Assembly: GCA_024709425.1 (NCBI GenBank)
Contig: JANJWS010000020.1
Coordinates: forward strand, 1 to 33,370
From: Thiobacillus sp.
GTDB lineage: Bacteria > Pseudomonadota > Gammaproteobacteria > Burkholderiales > Thiobacillaceae
Length of the DNA stretch: 33,370 bases
Reading direction: 5' to 3'
Below the pieces are notes generated by a model. It was not told the DNA's origin. It did no database searches and was given only the letters and a program-made list of their open reading frames with translations. Below, one piece after another: positions 7,738 through 17,063 of the stretch. The position numbers and the translations under genes were made by a program. Numbering within the stretch: the first letter of the stretch is position 1; each line of letters opens with the position of its first letter.

Positions 7738-9765
7738 CAGCCGCGCGCGGCTGCCCAGCCAGCGCTCGACGTGCCGTGCGGCGATGTCAGGGTGCGAGGC
7801 GAGGCAGCGCCGTGCATAGTCACGCGCCTGTTCCAGCAGCGCGACATCGCGTTCGAGATCCGCGAAGCGAAGCATCGGCAGGCCACTCTGGCGGTGGCCC
7901 AGGATTTCACCGGGGCCGCGCAGCTGCAGATCCTGGCGCGCAATCTCGAAGCCATCGGTGTGCTCGTAGATCACCTTGAGCCGCGCGCGCGCCAGTTCCG
8001 ACAGCGGGTTTTCGTAGAGCAGTACGCACGCCGACTCGCGGCTGCCGCGCCCGACACGCCCGCGCAGCTGGTGTAATTGGGCAAGGCCCATGCGCTCGGC
8101 GTGCTCGATCACCATCAGCGTGGCGTTCGGCACATCGACACCCACCTCGATGACCGTGGTGGCGACCAGCAGGTCGATCTCATGTGCCTGGAACGCCGCC
8201 ATCACCGCCTGCTTTTCGTCCGGCTTCATGCGGCCGTGCACGAGACCGATCCGCAGGTCGGGCAGTTGCGCTGCCAGCGTCGCGAAGGTGTCCTGCGCGG
8301 TCTGCAGTTGCAGCTTCTCGGACTCCTCGATCAGCGGGCAAACCCAGTAGGCCTGACCGCCGTCGTGACAGGCCGCGCGCACGCGCATCAGCACGTCGTC
8401 GCGTCGCGCGGCGCTCACCAGCTTGGTCACCACCGGCGTGCGGCCGGGTGGCAGTTCGTCGATGGTCGAGACGTCGAGATCGGCGTAGAAGCTCATCGCC
8501 AGGGTGCGCGGGATCGGTGTCGCGCTCATCATCAGTTGGTGCGGCTCGTCGCCCTTTTCAGTGAGCGCGAGGCGCTGTCCAACGCCGAAGCGGTGCTGCT
8601 CGTCGACCACCGCCAGTCCCAGTCGCGCGAAGGTGCCGCCTTCCTGAAACAGCGCATGGGTGCCGAAGGCGAGATCGACTTCACCCGCGGCGATGGCCTG
8701 CCACGCCTTGCTGCGCTCGGCCTTGCGCTGGCTTCCGGACACCCACGCGCAGCGTACGCCCAGTGTGCCGAGCGGCGCGGCAAGCTTGCGGTAGTGCTGC
8801 TCGGCAAGGATCTCCGTGGGTGCCATGAATGCGGCCTGCAGCCCGTTCTCGACGGCTTGCAGACAGGCCAGCGCCGCGACCACCGTCTTGCCGCTGCCGA
8901 CGTCACCCTGCAGCAGACGGCGCATCGGGTGAGACTGCGCCAGGTCGGCACTGATTTCCTGCCAGGCGCGCATCTGCGCCGCGGTCAGTTTGAACGCCAG
9001 CGCGGCGGTGAAGGCGGTCGTCAGGCGGTCATGGGGCGGCAGTGGGCGGGTGGTGCGTGCGCGGCGGTGCTGGCGCGCACGGGCGAGCGACAGTTGCTGC
9101 GCCAGCAGTTCGTCGAAAGCCAGCCGCTGCCACGCCGGGTGCCTGCGCGATTCAAGCTCGGCGAGCCCGGCGTCGAGTGGAGGTTGGTGCAGTAGACGGA
9201 TACTTGCCTCCAGCTCGGGCAAGCCCAGTTCGGCGAGCCATTCGGCGGGCAGCGTGTCGGCGATCGGTGCGGTAAGCGTGCGTTCGATCAGGCGGCGCAG
9301 GGTGGCCTGGCCGAGGCCGGCGGTGGTGGGGTAGATCGGCGTCAGTTCGGTAGCCAGCGGTGTGTCGTCATCCACCCGGGTGAAGCGCGGATGTACCATT
9401 TCCAGGCCGAAGAAACCGCCACGCACTTCACCGACGAAGCGAAAGCGCGCACCGGGCTGGAACAGCTTCACATGGCTGGGATAGAAATTGATGAAGCGTA
9501 TCCCGAGCACGTTGCCGCCACCGTCGTGCACTGACACCGTCAGCATGCGGCGCGGGCGATAGGCGACCGTGGCTTCGGTGACCGTGGCGTCGACCTGCGC
9601 GGTGTGTCCGGGGAGCAGATCCGGGATCGGCGTGAGGCGGGTTTCGTCCTCCCAGCGCAGCGGCAGGTGCAGCAGCAGGTCGGCTTCGTTATGAAGGCCC
9701 AGCTTCGCGAGTCGGGCGGCAAGCGAGGCACTGACCGGGAAGGAAAACGGCGCCGCCGTTTTCAA
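7726..9765 (-). CDS. recG: ATP-dependent DNA helicase RecG
   Basis: 679 aa, the normal length. RecG remodels stalled replication forks and branch-migrates Holliday junctions. The N-terminal wedge/OB domain (~1-240) precedes a superfamily 2 helicase core with GDVGSGKT (Walker A), DEQHRFG (Walker B), SATPIPRT (motif III), TTVIEVGVDVPNA and QLRGRVGRG (motif VI). The start is TTG (9765), with no good ribosome binding site, 9 bases after the ridA stop, so expression probably depends on translation from ridA. It is the last gene of the yicC-gmk-rpoZ-spoT-ridA-recG run. A perfect 16-base GC palindrome (7738-7753) lies in its last codons but lacks a T-run. Confidence 0.97.
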   Translation of the reverse strand: MKTAAPFSFPVSASLAARLAKLGLHNEADLLLHLPLRWEDETRLTPIPDLLPGHTAQVDATVTEATVAYRPRRMLTVSVHDGGGNVLGIRFINFYPSHVKLFQPGARFRFVGEVRGGFFGLEMVHPRFTRVDDDTPLATELTPIYPTTAGLGQATLRRLIERTLTAPIADTLPAEWLAELGLPELEASIRLLHQPPLDAGLAELESRRHPAWQRLAFDELLAQQLSLARARQHRRARTTRPLPPHDRLTTAFTAALAFKLTAAQMRAWQEISADLAQSHPMRRLLQGDVGSGKTVVAALACLQAVENGLQAAFMAPTEILAEQHYRKLAAPLGTLGVRCAWVSGSQRKAERSKAWQAIAAGEVDLAFGTHALFQEGGTFARLGLAVVDEQHRFGVGQRLALTEKGDEPHQLMMSATPIPRTLAMSFYADLDVSTIDELPPGRTPVVTKLVSAARRDDVLMRVRAACHDGGQAYWVCPLIEESEKLQLQTAQDTFATLAAQLPDLRIGLVHGRMKPDEKQAVMAAFQAHEIDLLVATTVIEVGVDVPNATLMVIEHAERMGLAQLHQLRGRVGRGSRESACVLLYENPLSELARARLKVIYEHTDGFEIARQDLQLRGPGEILGHRQSGLPMLRFADLERDVALLEQARDYARRCLASHPDIAARHVERWLGSRARLSQT

Positions 9766-9774
9766 GGTGGTGTG

Positions 9775-10155
9775 CTATCCGGTGACCATCACGGCGTCGG
9801 CCTCGACCAGCGCGCCACGCGGCAGCGCAGCCACGCCCACCGCAGCGCGTGCCGGGTAGGGCGTGGAGCAATACTGCGCCATGATCTCGTTGACCTTGGG
9901 GAAATCGGCAAGATCGACGAGAAAGACATTCAGCTTGACGACGTCGGCGAGCGACCCGCCAGCGGCGGCGGCGACGGCGGCGAGATTCCTGAAGACCTGG
10001 TGGATTTGCGTCTCGATGCCCTCGACGAGTTGCATCGAGACGGGGTCGAGGCCGATCTGGCCAGAGAGATAGACGGTGTTGCCTACACGCACGGCCTGCG
10101 AGTAGGTGCCGATGGCGGCCGGTGCGTCGGAGGTCTGGATGATGCTTCGCTTCAT
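9775..10155 (-). CDS. ridA: RidA family 2-iminobutanoate/2-iminopropanoate deaminase
   Basis: 126 aa cytosolic trimer-forming enzyme that hydrolyses reactive enamine/imine products of PLP enzymes such as threonine dehydratase. It has the family-typical [21 protein letters not shown]-terminal half, the catalytic-site arginine R103 in PARAAVGV and E118 in LVEADAV. Length matches RidA/YjgF (~128 aa). It sits 28 bases downstream of spoT and 9 bases upstream of recG. A spoT-ridA-recG order is common in beta- and gammaproteobacteria. Confidence 0.95.
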   Translation of the reverse strand: MKRSIIQTSDAPAAIGTYSQAVRVGNTVYLSGQIGLDPVSMQLVEGIETQIHQVFRNLAAVAAAAGGSLADVVKLNVFLVDLADFPKVNEIMAQYCSTPYPARAAVGVAALPRGALVEADAVMVTG

Positions 10156-10183
10156 GCGGGAGTCCCTGGGGTCGTGAAAATCA

Positions 10184-12328
10184 TCATTGTGGCGGCGCGG
10201 CGCGGCCGTCCTTCCGGCCCTTGACGCGGAAGATGCGTACCACGTCGGGTAGCCCGCGCAGGCCGCGCATGACGCGCGCGAGGTGCATGCGGTTCTCCAC
10301 CTGCACGGTGAAGAACAGTACGGTATAGGGGCTGCCGTCTTCCTCTTCCATCGACACGTTGCCGATGTTGGAGCCCTGCTCGGCGATCGCTGCGGCCACC
10401 TTGGCCAGCACGCCGCGCTGGTTGCCCACCACCACCTTGATCGTGACCGGGAAGGAGCGACCGGGCTCGGCCTCCCACTCCACGTCGAGCCATTTGTCAG
10501 GGTCGGTGCGGAAGGCGCGGATCGACGGGCAGTCGTGCGTATGGATGATCAGGCCGCGATCCTTGTGGATGAAACCGAGGATGGGGTCGCCGGGGATGGG
10601 GTGGCAGCACTGGGCAAGCTCGACTGCGAGCCCTTCCGTGCCGCGGATGCTGATGGCGTGTGGATGCGCAGGCTCGCCCGACTGCGTGCCCTGCACCTGC
10701 AGCAACTGGTGTGCCACCACCAGTGGCAGCTTGCGCCCCAGCCCGATGCCGGCGAACAGTTCCTGCCGGGTCTGCAGCCCGTAATCCTTCACCACGCGGT
10801 CCCACACTGCGGGATCGGGTTCGGCGGCATCCGGATTGAGCGCGGCCAGCGCATGGTTGAGCAGGCGTTCGCCAAGCGCAGCCGCCTCCTCCACGCGCGT
10901 GTTACGCAGGTAGTTGCGGATGTGCGAGCGCGCCTTGCCGGTGACGACGAAGTTGAGCCACGCGGCATGGGGGCTGGCATGGGGGTCGGTGAGAATCTCG
11001 ACGTGATCGCCGTTCCTGAGTTGCGTGCGCAGCGGCATGAGCTCGTAGTTGATCTTCACCGCGATGCAGCGGTGGCCGACGTCGGTGTGCACGGCAAACG
11101 CGAAGTCGACCGCGGTGGCGCCGCGCGGCAGGGCGAGAATCTTGCCACGGGGGGTGAATACATAGACTTCGTCGGGGAACAGGTCGACCTTGATGTGTTC
11201 GAGAAATTCCGGCGAATCGCCATGATCGGCCTGGATGTCGAGCAGCGACTGCAGCCAGCGGTGGGTGCGCGTCTGCACATCGTTGAGCGCGGCGTCCGCT
11301 GACTTGTACATCCAGTGCGAGGCCACCCCTGACTCCGCCAGGCGGTTCATGTCGGTGGTGCGGATCTGCACTTCGATCGGCGTGCCATTGGGGCCGAACA
11401 GGATCGAATGCAGCGACTGGTAGCCGTTCGCCTTGGGAATGGCGATGTAATCCTTGAATTTTCCGGGGATCGGCTTGTACAGGGCGTGCAAGGCGCCCAG
11501 CGCGAGGTAGCTGCTTGGCTGGTCGCGCACGACCACGCGGAAGCCATAGATGTCGAACACTTCGGAGAACGCCAGGTTCTTCTCCTGCATCTTGCGGTAG
11601 ATGCTGTAGAGGTGCTTTTCGCGTCCCGTGACGGTGGCCTCGATCTTGCAAAGCTCCAGCTTCTCCTGGATGGCGATCTTGACCTTATCGACCAGTTCGC
11701 GGCGGTTGCCGCGCGCCGCCTTCACCGCCTTCGACAGCACCTGGTAGCGGTTGGGGTGCAAATATCGGAAACCGAGATCCTCGAGTTCCTGGTACACCGA
11801 GTGCAATCCAAGGCGATTGGCGATCGGGGCGTAGATTTCGAGCGTTTCCTTGGCGATGCGCTTGCGCTTTTCCGGAGGCATCGCGCCCATCGTGTGCATG
11901 TTGTGCAGGCGATCGGCAAGCTTGACCAGGATCACCCGCACATCCTGCGCCATCGCCAGCAGCATCTTGCGAAAGTTTTCCGCCTGAGCGTGCTGTTCGG
12001 ATTCGAAGGACAGCTTGTCGAGTTTGGAAACGCCCTCTACCAGGAGTGCGACCGGCTTGCCGAAGCGCGCCTCGATTTCACTTGTGGTGGCGTGGGTGTC
12101 TTCGACGACGTCGTGCAACAGGGCTGCGCACAGGGTTTGTGCATCGAGGTGCCAGCCGGCGAGGATGCCGGCGACAGCGAGCGGATGGGAGATGTAGGGC
12201 TCGCCGCTCTTGCGGAACTGGCCCTCGTGGGCATGCCGGCTGAATTCGTAGCCCTGCTCGATCGCGAGGATCTCCGAAGCCGGCAAGTAGGCCAGCAGCG
12301 GGCGCAGCGACTCGAATTCGTGCGTCAT
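10184..12328 (-). CDS. spoT: Bifunctional (p)ppGpp synthetase/hydrolase (Rel/SpoT family)
   Basis: 714 aa. It makes and degrades the stringent-response alarmone. Domains in order: an HD hydrolase (~25-160) with H48, H72-D73 and D77 (YISHP and LLHDVVEDT); a synthetase domain with [26 protein letters not shown] and EVQIRT; a TGS domain ([24 protein letters not shown]); a helical/zinc-finger-like region with CCHPIPGD; and a C-terminal ACT domain ending in the [10 protein letters not shown] region. The intact HD site suggests both activities. The chosen ATG (12328) follows the rpoZ stop by 46 bases; a longer reading would overlap rpoZ and has no homology. It is next to gmk and rpoZ, whose products are linked to ppGpp action. 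Confidence 0.96.
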   Translation of the reverse strand: MTHEFESLRPLLAYLPASEILAIEQGYEFSRHAHEGQFRKSGEPYISHPLAVAGILAGWHLDAQTLCAALLHDVVEDTHATTSEIEARFGKPVALLVEGVSKLDKLSFESEQHAQAENFRKMLLAMAQDVRVILVKLADRLHNMHTMGAMPPEKRKRIAKETLEIYAPIANRLGLHSVYQELEDLGFRYLHPNRYQVLSKAVKAARGNRRELVDKVKIAIQEKLELCKIEATVTGREKHLYSIYRKMQEKNLAFSEVFDIYGFRVVVRDQPSSYLALGALHALYKPIPGKFKDYIAIPKANGYQSLHSILFGPNGTPIEVQIRTTDMNRLAESGVASHWMYKSADAALNDVQTRTHRWLQSLLDIQADHGDSPEFLEHIKVDLFPDEVYVFTPRGKILALPRGATAVDFAFAVHTDVGHRCIAVKINYELMPLRTQLRNGDHVEILTDPHASPHAAWLNFVVTGKARSHIRNYLRNTRVEEAAALGERLLNHALAALNPDAAEPDPAVWDRVVKDYGLQTRQELFAGIGLGRKLPLVVAHQLLQVQGTQSGEPAHPHAISIRGTEGLAVELAQCCHPIPGDPILGFIHKDRGLIIHTHDCPSIRAFRTDPDKWLDVEWEAEPGRSFPVTIKVVVGNQRGVLAKVAAAIAEQGSNIGNVSMEEEDGSPYTVLFFTVQVENRMHLARVMRGLRGLPDVVRIFRVKGRKDGRAAPPQ

Positions 12329-12374
12329 CGCCGGCGCGCGGTTGGCGAGCGCCGACGGATGGGGGCGGACAGGA

Positions 12375-12578
12375 TCAGGCGCGGCCTCGATTGAGGATTT
12401 CACGGCCAACCTTGCCGGCAGCGACTTCACGCAATGCGGTGACGATGGGTTTGTCGCGGCTTTCGACCATCGGTTGTGAGCCCTGCGCCAGTTGGCGGGC
12501 ACGATAGGTCACGGCGAGCGTGAGTTCGAACCGGTTGGGAAATCTTTCGATGCAATCATCGACGGTGATGCGGGCCAT
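12375..12578 (-). CDS. rpoZ: RNA polymerase omega subunit
   Basis: 67 aa. Omega helps assemble beta' into RNA polymerase and forms part of ppGpp site 1. The sequence has the family opening [20 protein letters not shown], then [13 protein letters not shown] and a conserved [17 protein letters not shown] segment. Betaproteobacterial omega is typically this short. It lies 25 bases after gmk and 46 bases before spoT, the same gmk-rpoZ-spoT order as in E. coli. Confidence 0.96.
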   Translation of the reverse strand: MARITVDDCIERFPNRFELTLAVTYRARQLAQGSQPMVESRDKPIVTALREVAAGKVGREILNRGRA

Positions 12579-12603
12579 GTGGATGCTCCTGCTGCGGGCG
12601 TTC

Positions 12604-13233
12604 TCAGATACGGCGGAATTCCTCGAACAGCGCAGCGTGACGCGTCAGCTGGCGCGCAGTTTCGAGGCGGGTGCTTCGGGTGATGGCGACCAGATCCTGC
12701 AGGGCATGGTCGAAATCATCGTTGACAATTATATAGTCGAATGCATCGGCATGCGCGACATCGTGGGCGGCGGCGGCCAAGCGCCGTTCGATCACCTCGT
12801 CGCTGTCCTGCCCGCGGCCCGACAGGCGGGTGCGCAGTGCGGCAAACGATGGCGGCAGGATGAAGATCGACGCGCAGTGCGGAAAGTGCGCGCGTACCTG
12901 GGATGCGCCTTGCCAGTCGATCTCCAGCAGCAGGTCGTGCCCCGCGTGCAGCTCGCGTGAGATGACCGATTTCGAAGTGCCGTAGAAATTGCCATACACC
13001 TCGGCGTGTTCGAGGAATTCGCTGTCGGCGAGCATTTTGTCGAACTGCGCGTGGTTGACGAAATGGTAGTCGCGGCCGTCTGTCTCGCCGGGGCGCGGCG
13101 TGCGCGTCGTATATGACACCGACAGCCGGATTGCCGGGTCGGCCTTCAGCAGCGCCTTGACGAGGCTGGTCTTGCCGGCGCCGGATGGGGCGCTGACGAC
13201 GAAGAGAATACCTTCTCTGGAGTTCTGGGTCAT
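12604..13233 (-). CDS. gmk: Guanylate kinase
   Basis: 209 aa. It phosphorylates GMP to GDP with ATP and is needed for GTP and ppGpp pools. The P-loop [10 protein letters not shown] is at residues 14-23. GMP-binding residues lie in [21 protein letters not shown], with [13 protein letters not shown] and [13 protein letters not shown] following. Length agrees with E. coli Gmk (207 aa). The ATG at 13233 is the first gene after the inverted repeat that separates it from yicC. Confidence 0.97.
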   Translation of the reverse strand: MTQNSREGILFVVSAPSGAGKTSLVKALLKADPAIRLSVSYTTRTPRPGETDGRDYHFVNHAQFDKMLADSEFLEHAEVYGNFYGTSKSVISRELHAGHDLLLEIDWQGASQVRAHFPHCASIFILPPSFAALRTRLSGRGQDSDEVIERRLAAAAHDVAHADAFDYIIVNDDFDHALQDLVAITRSTRLETARQLTRHAALFEEFRRI

Positions 13234-13269
13234 GGTTGTGCCGTCACGTCAATGTATCAGGAAAGAAAG

Positions 13270-13344
13270 CCTGTCCGCGAAGGACGCGAAGCCGATGAGA
13301 CCATGGTTTTCCCTTCGTGCGACTTCGCGTCCTTCGCGGACAGG
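13270..13344. repeat. Dispersed palindromic repeat, family A, copy 1
   Basis: A perfect 22-base inverted repeat (13270-13291 against 13323-13344) encloses a 31-base loop between yicC and gmk. The arm contains the unit CTTCGCGTCCTTCGCGGACA. A second element with the same arms and a similar loop (GGTTTTC followed by CTTCG) lies at 16974-17038. With two homologous intergenic copies it behaves like a REP/BIME-type repeat. Transcribed, it would fold into a very stable hairpin between the two minus-strand genes and could protect or separate the mRNAs. No T-run follows either arm, so it is not a typical terminator. Confidence 0.85.
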
Positions 13345-13346
13345 AA

Positions 13347-14213
13347 TTACTCGATATTTTGCACCTGCTCGCGCATCTGCTCGATCAGCACCTTGAGTTC
13401 GAGCGAGGCGCGCGAGGTTTCCACCGCCACCGACTTCGCCCCCAGGGTGTTGGCCTCGCGATGCAGTTCCTGCATCAGGAAGTCGAGCCGCTTGCCGATC
13501 GCGCCGGGCTGGTCGAGCACGCGACGCACCTCCGCGAAGTGGGTTGCCAGCCGCGAAAGTTCCTCGTCGACGTCGGCCTTTTGCGTCGCCAAGGCGACTT
13601 CCTGCGCCAGGCGCTCGTGGCCCGCCTCACCCAATGCTTCGCGCAACCGCTCCGCGAGCTTCTCGCGCTGGGCGGCGACCAGCGTGGGCAAGAGCGGTTG
13701 CAACGCCGTCACCTGCGCCTCGGCTGCGGCAAGGCGGTCGAGAATGTGCTGCCGCAGCCGGGTGCCTTCGCGGCGGCGGCTTTCGACCAGATCGTCCAGC
13801 GTGGCCCGCAGGCCGGACAGTACTGCCTCGTTCAGTTCGTCCTGCGACACGCCTTCCGACCGCACCGCCCCGGGCCAGCGCAGCAGTTCGTTGACCGACA
13901 GTGGCGCCGCATCCGGCAGGCGCTGGCGGATTTCAGACTGCCAGTGCGCAAGACGCTCAAGAATTGCCGGCTCAAGGCCGTTATCCAGCGAAGCGGCCGT
14001 TGCGAGCGCGAGGCCGATTCGGCACTCCACCTTGCCACGCGCCAGATGTTGCTGAAGCAATTCGCGCAACTGCGGTTCGAGTGGGCGAAACTCGTCGGAA
14101 AGGCGAAAATGCAGTTCGAGGTAACGCTGGTTGACGCTGCGCAGGTCGATGGCGACGCTGGCGTGGTTCAGGTTGAGCGTACGGGCGGCAAACCCGGTCA
14201 TGCTGGCGGTCAT
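13347..14213 (-). CDS. yicC: YicC family endoribonuclease
   Basis: 288 aa, matching E. coli YicC (287 aa). YicC proteins are metal-dependent endoribonucleases implicated in small-RNA decay. The sequence shows the family opening MTGFA, then the conserved LRSVNQRYLELHFRLSD segment (typically SVNxRxLE), a helical middle, and the C-terminal block KRLDFLMQELHREANTLGAKS and LKVLIEQMREQVQNIE. The start is ATG at 14213; an ATG four codons in (14201) is a minor alternative. It is first of the minus-strand run that continues into gmk, and faces the kinase gene across 106 bases. Confidence 0.95.
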   Translation of the reverse strand: MTASMTGFAARTLNLNHASVAIDLRSVNQRYLELHFRLSDEFRPLEPQLRELLQQHLARGKVECRIGLALATAASLDNGLEPAILERLAHWQSEIRQRLPDAAPLSVNELLRWPGAVRSEGVSQDELNEAVLSGLRATLDDLVESRRREGTRLRQHILDRLAAAEAQVTALQPLLPTLVAAQREKLAERLREALGEAGHERLAQEVALATQKADVDEELSRLATHFAEVRRVLDQPGAIGKRLDFLMQELHREANTLGAKSVAVETSRASLELKVLIEQMREQVQNIE

Positions 14214-14319
14214 GGATGGTCTTCGGGCAGAGGCGTGGTAATGGAGGGCCGGTGCGGACCGGCTGAGGCAATCGCTGGATCAACCGGCAGAAAATAGCAA
14301 AGATAATAGACGTTCGACT

Positions 14320-15264
14320 ATGGCGACTCAACCCAATCAGGCACTGCCCAACGGATATCGGCTGAAGGAATACACCATCGTGCGCAAGATCGGCGGCGGT
14401 GGTTTCAGCATGGTGTATCTGGCGCGCGACGACAGCAACCAGTCGGTCGCGATCAAGGAATACCTGCCGGGGGCGCTGGTGTTGCGCACCGAGGGGTCGG
14501 TCATCGTACAGGCGAACTCATCCGAGAACAGCAATATCTTCCGCCATGGGCTGAAGTGTTTCTTCGAGGAAGGCCGTGCGCTCGCCTGCATCGATCATCC
14601 CAACGTCGTGCGGGTGGTCAATTTTTTCCGCGCCAACGAAACCGTCTACATGGTCATGCGCTTCGAACGCGGCAAGACCCTGCAGCAGCACATCCAGGCC
14701 AACCGGGGCAACATCCGCGAGAGCTTCATCCGACGCGTGTTCGCCCAGCTACTGAACGGTCTGCGCGAGGTACACACGCACAAGTTGCTGCATCTGGACA
14801 TCAAGCCGTCCAATCTGTATATCCGCCTCGATGGTTCGCCGGTGCTGATCGATTTCGGTGCCGCGCGGCAGACGCTCACCCAGGAAGAGAGCAAGCTGCA
14901 GCCGATGTATACGCCTGGCTTCGCGGCGCCGGAGCAATACCACAACCGCGAACGGCTGGGGCCGTGGACCGATATCTACAGCATTGGTGCGAGCCTGTAT
15001 GCTTGCCTGGCCGGGCATCCGCCGCAGGCCGCCGACGCCCGTCTGGCCGGTGACAAGCTGGAGCCGGCCAGCGAGAAATGGCGGGGGCTCTATTCGGACC
15101 AGTTGCTCGAAACCATCGACCACTGCCTCAAACTCAACTACATGGAGCGGCCACAAAGCGTGTTCAGCCTGCAGAAGGTGCTGATGGACCGCAGCGCGAT
15201 GACGCCGCCGCGAACCTCGTTGCTTTCCAGCATCAGGCGCTCACTGAACCGCGAACTGTTCTAG
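14320..15264 (+). CDS. Serine/threonine protein kinase, single-domain
   Basis: 314 aa Hanks-type kinase without a membrane helix or extra sensor domain. Visible elements are the glycine loop GGGGFSMV (25-32), the ATP lysine K46 (VAIKEY), a likely helix-C glutamate (E83/E84), the catalytic loop HLDIKPSN (158-165; D160, N165), DFG (178-180) and APE (203-205). The usual HRD arginine is leucine, making it a non-RD kinase that may not need activation-loop phosphorylation. A PP2C phosphatase gene starts 10 bases downstream, the standard partner that reverses its phosphorylation. No clear ribosome binding site precedes the ATG; GATAAT at 14302-14307 could be a -10, giving a very short leader. Substrates are unknown. 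Confidence 0.93.
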   Translation: MATQPNQALPNGYRLKEYTIVRKIGGGGFSMVYLARDDSNQSVAIKEYLPGALVLRTEGSVIVQANSSENSNIFRHGLKCFFEEGRALACIDHPNVVRVVNFFRANETVYMVMRFERGKTLQQHIQANRGNIRESFIRRVFAQLLNGLREVHTHKLLHLDIKPSNLYIRLDGSPVLIDFGAARQTLTQEESKLQPMYTPGFAAPEQYHNRERLGPWTDIYSIGASLYACLAGHPPQAADARLAGDKLEPASEKWRGLYSDQLLETIDHCLKLNYMERPQSVFSLQKVLMDRSAMTPPRTSLLSSIRRSLNRELF

Positions 15265-15274
15265 ACTGCGCACC

Positions 15275-16183
15275 ATGAAATTCACTATCTACCAGGCGTC
15301 CCGGCAGGGCGGGCGCAAGAACAACCAGGATCGGGTCGCCTATTCCTACAGCCGGGAAGCGCTGCTGATGGTGGTGGCCGATGGTATGGGCGGCCACATG
15401 CACGGCGAGCTCGCGGCGCAGATCGCGGTGCAGACGCTCACCGATCATTTCCAGAAATTCGCCAAGCCGCGTCTGGCCGATCCCATGGGGTTCCTCGCGG
15501 ACACCATCTCGCGTGCCCATTTCGCCATCAACGACTACGCGGTGGAGCAGGATCTGCTGGAAATTCCCCATACCACCATCGTCGCGGCCGTGGTGCAGGA
15601 CAATACCGCCTTCTGGGCGCACGTCGGCGATTCGCGTTTGTATCTGTTCAGCGACGGCGGACTGATCGCACGCACCGAGGATCATACCGCGGTCGCGCAG
15701 TTGGTACGTGACGGCATTATCAGCGAGGAAGAGGCCGGCACGCATCCGGAGCGCAACCGCGTCTCCAACTGTCTGGGTGGTTATTCCACACCGCAGGTGG
15801 AATGTAATGCACCGTGCCCGCTGCATGATGCCGACACCATGCTGCTGTGCACCGACGGCATCTGGGGCATGATCAACGTGCACGAACTGTCGGCACTGCT
15901 GCATGCTTACACGCTCGAGGATGCCGTGCGCCACCTGATGGATCACGCCGAGTTCCGTGGTGGTGAGCACGGCGACAATCTCAGCCTGATCGCCATGACT
16001 TGGGGCGAGCCGCGCATGCCGAGCAAGGATTCGATTTCTACCCTGGCGCTGCCGGATGGCGGCGTCACCACGCAGATCAACGCACTGCGTCCCTTGCCCG
16101 GCACCCCGGTAGTATCCGACGATGAGATCGAGCGTGCCATCGCCGAGATCCAGCAGGCGATCAAGAACATCTCCTCGAAGTAG
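15275..16183 (+). CDS. PP2C family serine/threonine protein phosphatase
   Basis: 302 aa, Mg/Mn-dependent and cytoplasmic. PPM motifs are present in order: NNQDR (16-20), VVADGMGGH (34-41, metal aspartate D36), HTTIVAAVV, HVGDSRLYLF, LLCTDGIWGM and HGDNLSLIAM. All metal-binding aspartates expected of an active enzyme are visible. The catalytic domain ends near residue 245; a ~55-residue tail with a Pro/Ser/Thr-rich stretch and a final helix is not part of the domain. It is coupled to the upstream kinase (10-base gap) and probably reverses its phosphorylation. It is followed by rph after 58 bases. Confidence 0.94.
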   Translation: MKFTIYQASRQGGRKNNQDRVAYSYSREALLMVVADGMGGHMHGELAAQIAVQTLTDHFQKFAKPRLADPMGFLADTISRAHFAINDYAVEQDLLEIPHTTIVAAVVQDNTAFWAHVGDSRLYLFSDGGLIARTEDHTAVAQLVRDGIISEEEAGTHPERNRVSNCLGGYSTPQVECNAPCPLHDADTMLLCTDGIWGMINVHELSALLHAYTLEDAVRHLMDHAEFRGGEHGDNLSLIAMTWGEPRMPSKDSISTLALPDGGVTTQINALRPLPGTPVVSDDEIERAIAEIQQAIKNISSK

Positions 16184-16241
16184 ATTCGGCGCGGCGGGGG
16201 CGGCGCGGTAAAATCGCGTTTTCGTCCTTTCGCCGCCGATC

Positions 16242-16973
16242 ATGTCCGCCATTACCCGCCCCAGCGGCCGCGTGCCTGCCGCGCTCCGCCCCCTTTCGTT
16301 CACCCGTGGCTATACCCGGCACGCCGAAGGGTCGGTGCTCGTCGCGATGGGCGACACCCGCGTGCTGTGCACCGCGAGCGTGCTGGAGAAGGTCCCGCCG
16401 CACAAGAAAGGCAGCGGCGAGGGTTGGGTGACTGCCGAATACGGCATGCTGCCGCGCTCGACTCACACCCGCACCGACCGCGAGGCGGCGCGCGGCAAGC
16501 AGTCCGGCCGTACGCAGGAAATCCAGCGTCTCATCGGGCGCAGCCTGCGGGCGGTGGTCGATCTGAAGAAGCTCGGCGAGCGCACGATCCACCTCGACTG
16601 TGACGTGCTGCAGGCGGACGGCGGCACCCGCTGCGCCAGCATCTGCGGCGCGTATGTCGCCGTCGCCGATGCCGTCGCCGGCCTGCTGAACAGCGGCGCA
16701 CTCACCGAAACGCCGCTCACCGGCAGCATCGCCGCCGTTTCCGTCGGTGTCTATCAGGGCCAGCCCGTGCTCGACCTCGACTACGCCGAGGACTCGGATT
16801 GCGACACCGACATGAACGTCGTCATGACCGGCGCCGGCGGCATCGTCGAAGTGCAGGGCACGGCCGAAGGCGAGCCGTTTTCGCGCGCGACGTTGGAAGC
16901 GCTGCTCGACCTCGCCACCGCCGGAATCGCCGAGATCACGGCAGGGCAGAAAAAGGCGTTAAAAGCGGATTGA
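16242..16973 (+). CDS. rph: Ribonuclease PH
   Basis: 243 aa. It is a phosphorolytic 3'-5' exoribonuclease that trims tRNA 3' ends. Characteristic segments are [18 protein letters not shown], the [17 protein letters not shown] block with conserved arginines, [35 protein letters not shown] and the phosphate-site [18 protein letters not shown]. Length and motif order match the family (~238 aa). The start ATG at 16242 follows PP2C by 58 bases. A palindromic repeat begins immediately after its TGA. Confidence 0.97.
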   Translation: MSAITRPSGRVPAALRPLSFTRGYTRHAEGSVLVAMGDTRVLCTASVLEKVPPHKKGSGEGWVTAEYGMLPRSTHTRTDREAARGKQSGRTQEIQRLIGRSLRAVVDLKKLGERTIHLDCDVLQADGGTRCASICGAYVAVADAVAGLLNSGALTETPLTGSIAAVSVGVYQGQPVLDLDYAEDSDCDTDMNVVMTGAGGIVEVQGTAEGEPFSRATLEALLDLATAGIAEITAGQKKALKAD

Positions 16974-17038
16974 TCCGCGAAGGAGGCGAAGAAGATTCTG
17001 GTTTTCACTTCGCGCCCCTTCGCGTCCTTCGCGGACAG
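16974..17038. repeat. Dispersed palindromic repeat, family A, copy 2
   Basis: An 18-base inverted repeat with one mismatch (16974-16991 against 17018-17035) starts directly after the rph stop and ends 25 bases before rdgB. The arms share CTTCGCGTCCTTCGCGGACAG with copy 1 at 13270-13344, and the loop also contains GGTTTTC...CTTCG as there. It is a REP-like intergenic element, able to fold a hairpin in the rph-rdgB transcript. Confidence 0.85.
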
Positions 17039-17063
17039 CAATGATTTTCGACAGGAATCCCAC

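Noticed and set aside
7738..7753. Perfect GC palindrome at the recG/dctM junction as a terminator
   Set aside because: It lies in recG codons and no T-run follows on either strand; palindromes of this size in GC-rich coding DNA are common.
10283..11302. 339-codon plus-strand frame opposite spoT
   Set aside because: Antisense shadow of a strongly conserved gene; no motif or start signal.
12329..12502. 58-codon N-terminal extension of spoT
   Set aside because: It overlaps rpoZ in another frame and the Rel/SpoT family alignment starts near the ATG at 12328.
14248..14263. Small inverted repeat (GCCGGT/ACCGGC) upstream of the kinase as an operator
   Set aside because: Six-base GC-only arms are weak evidence, and it has no clear relation to a promoter element.
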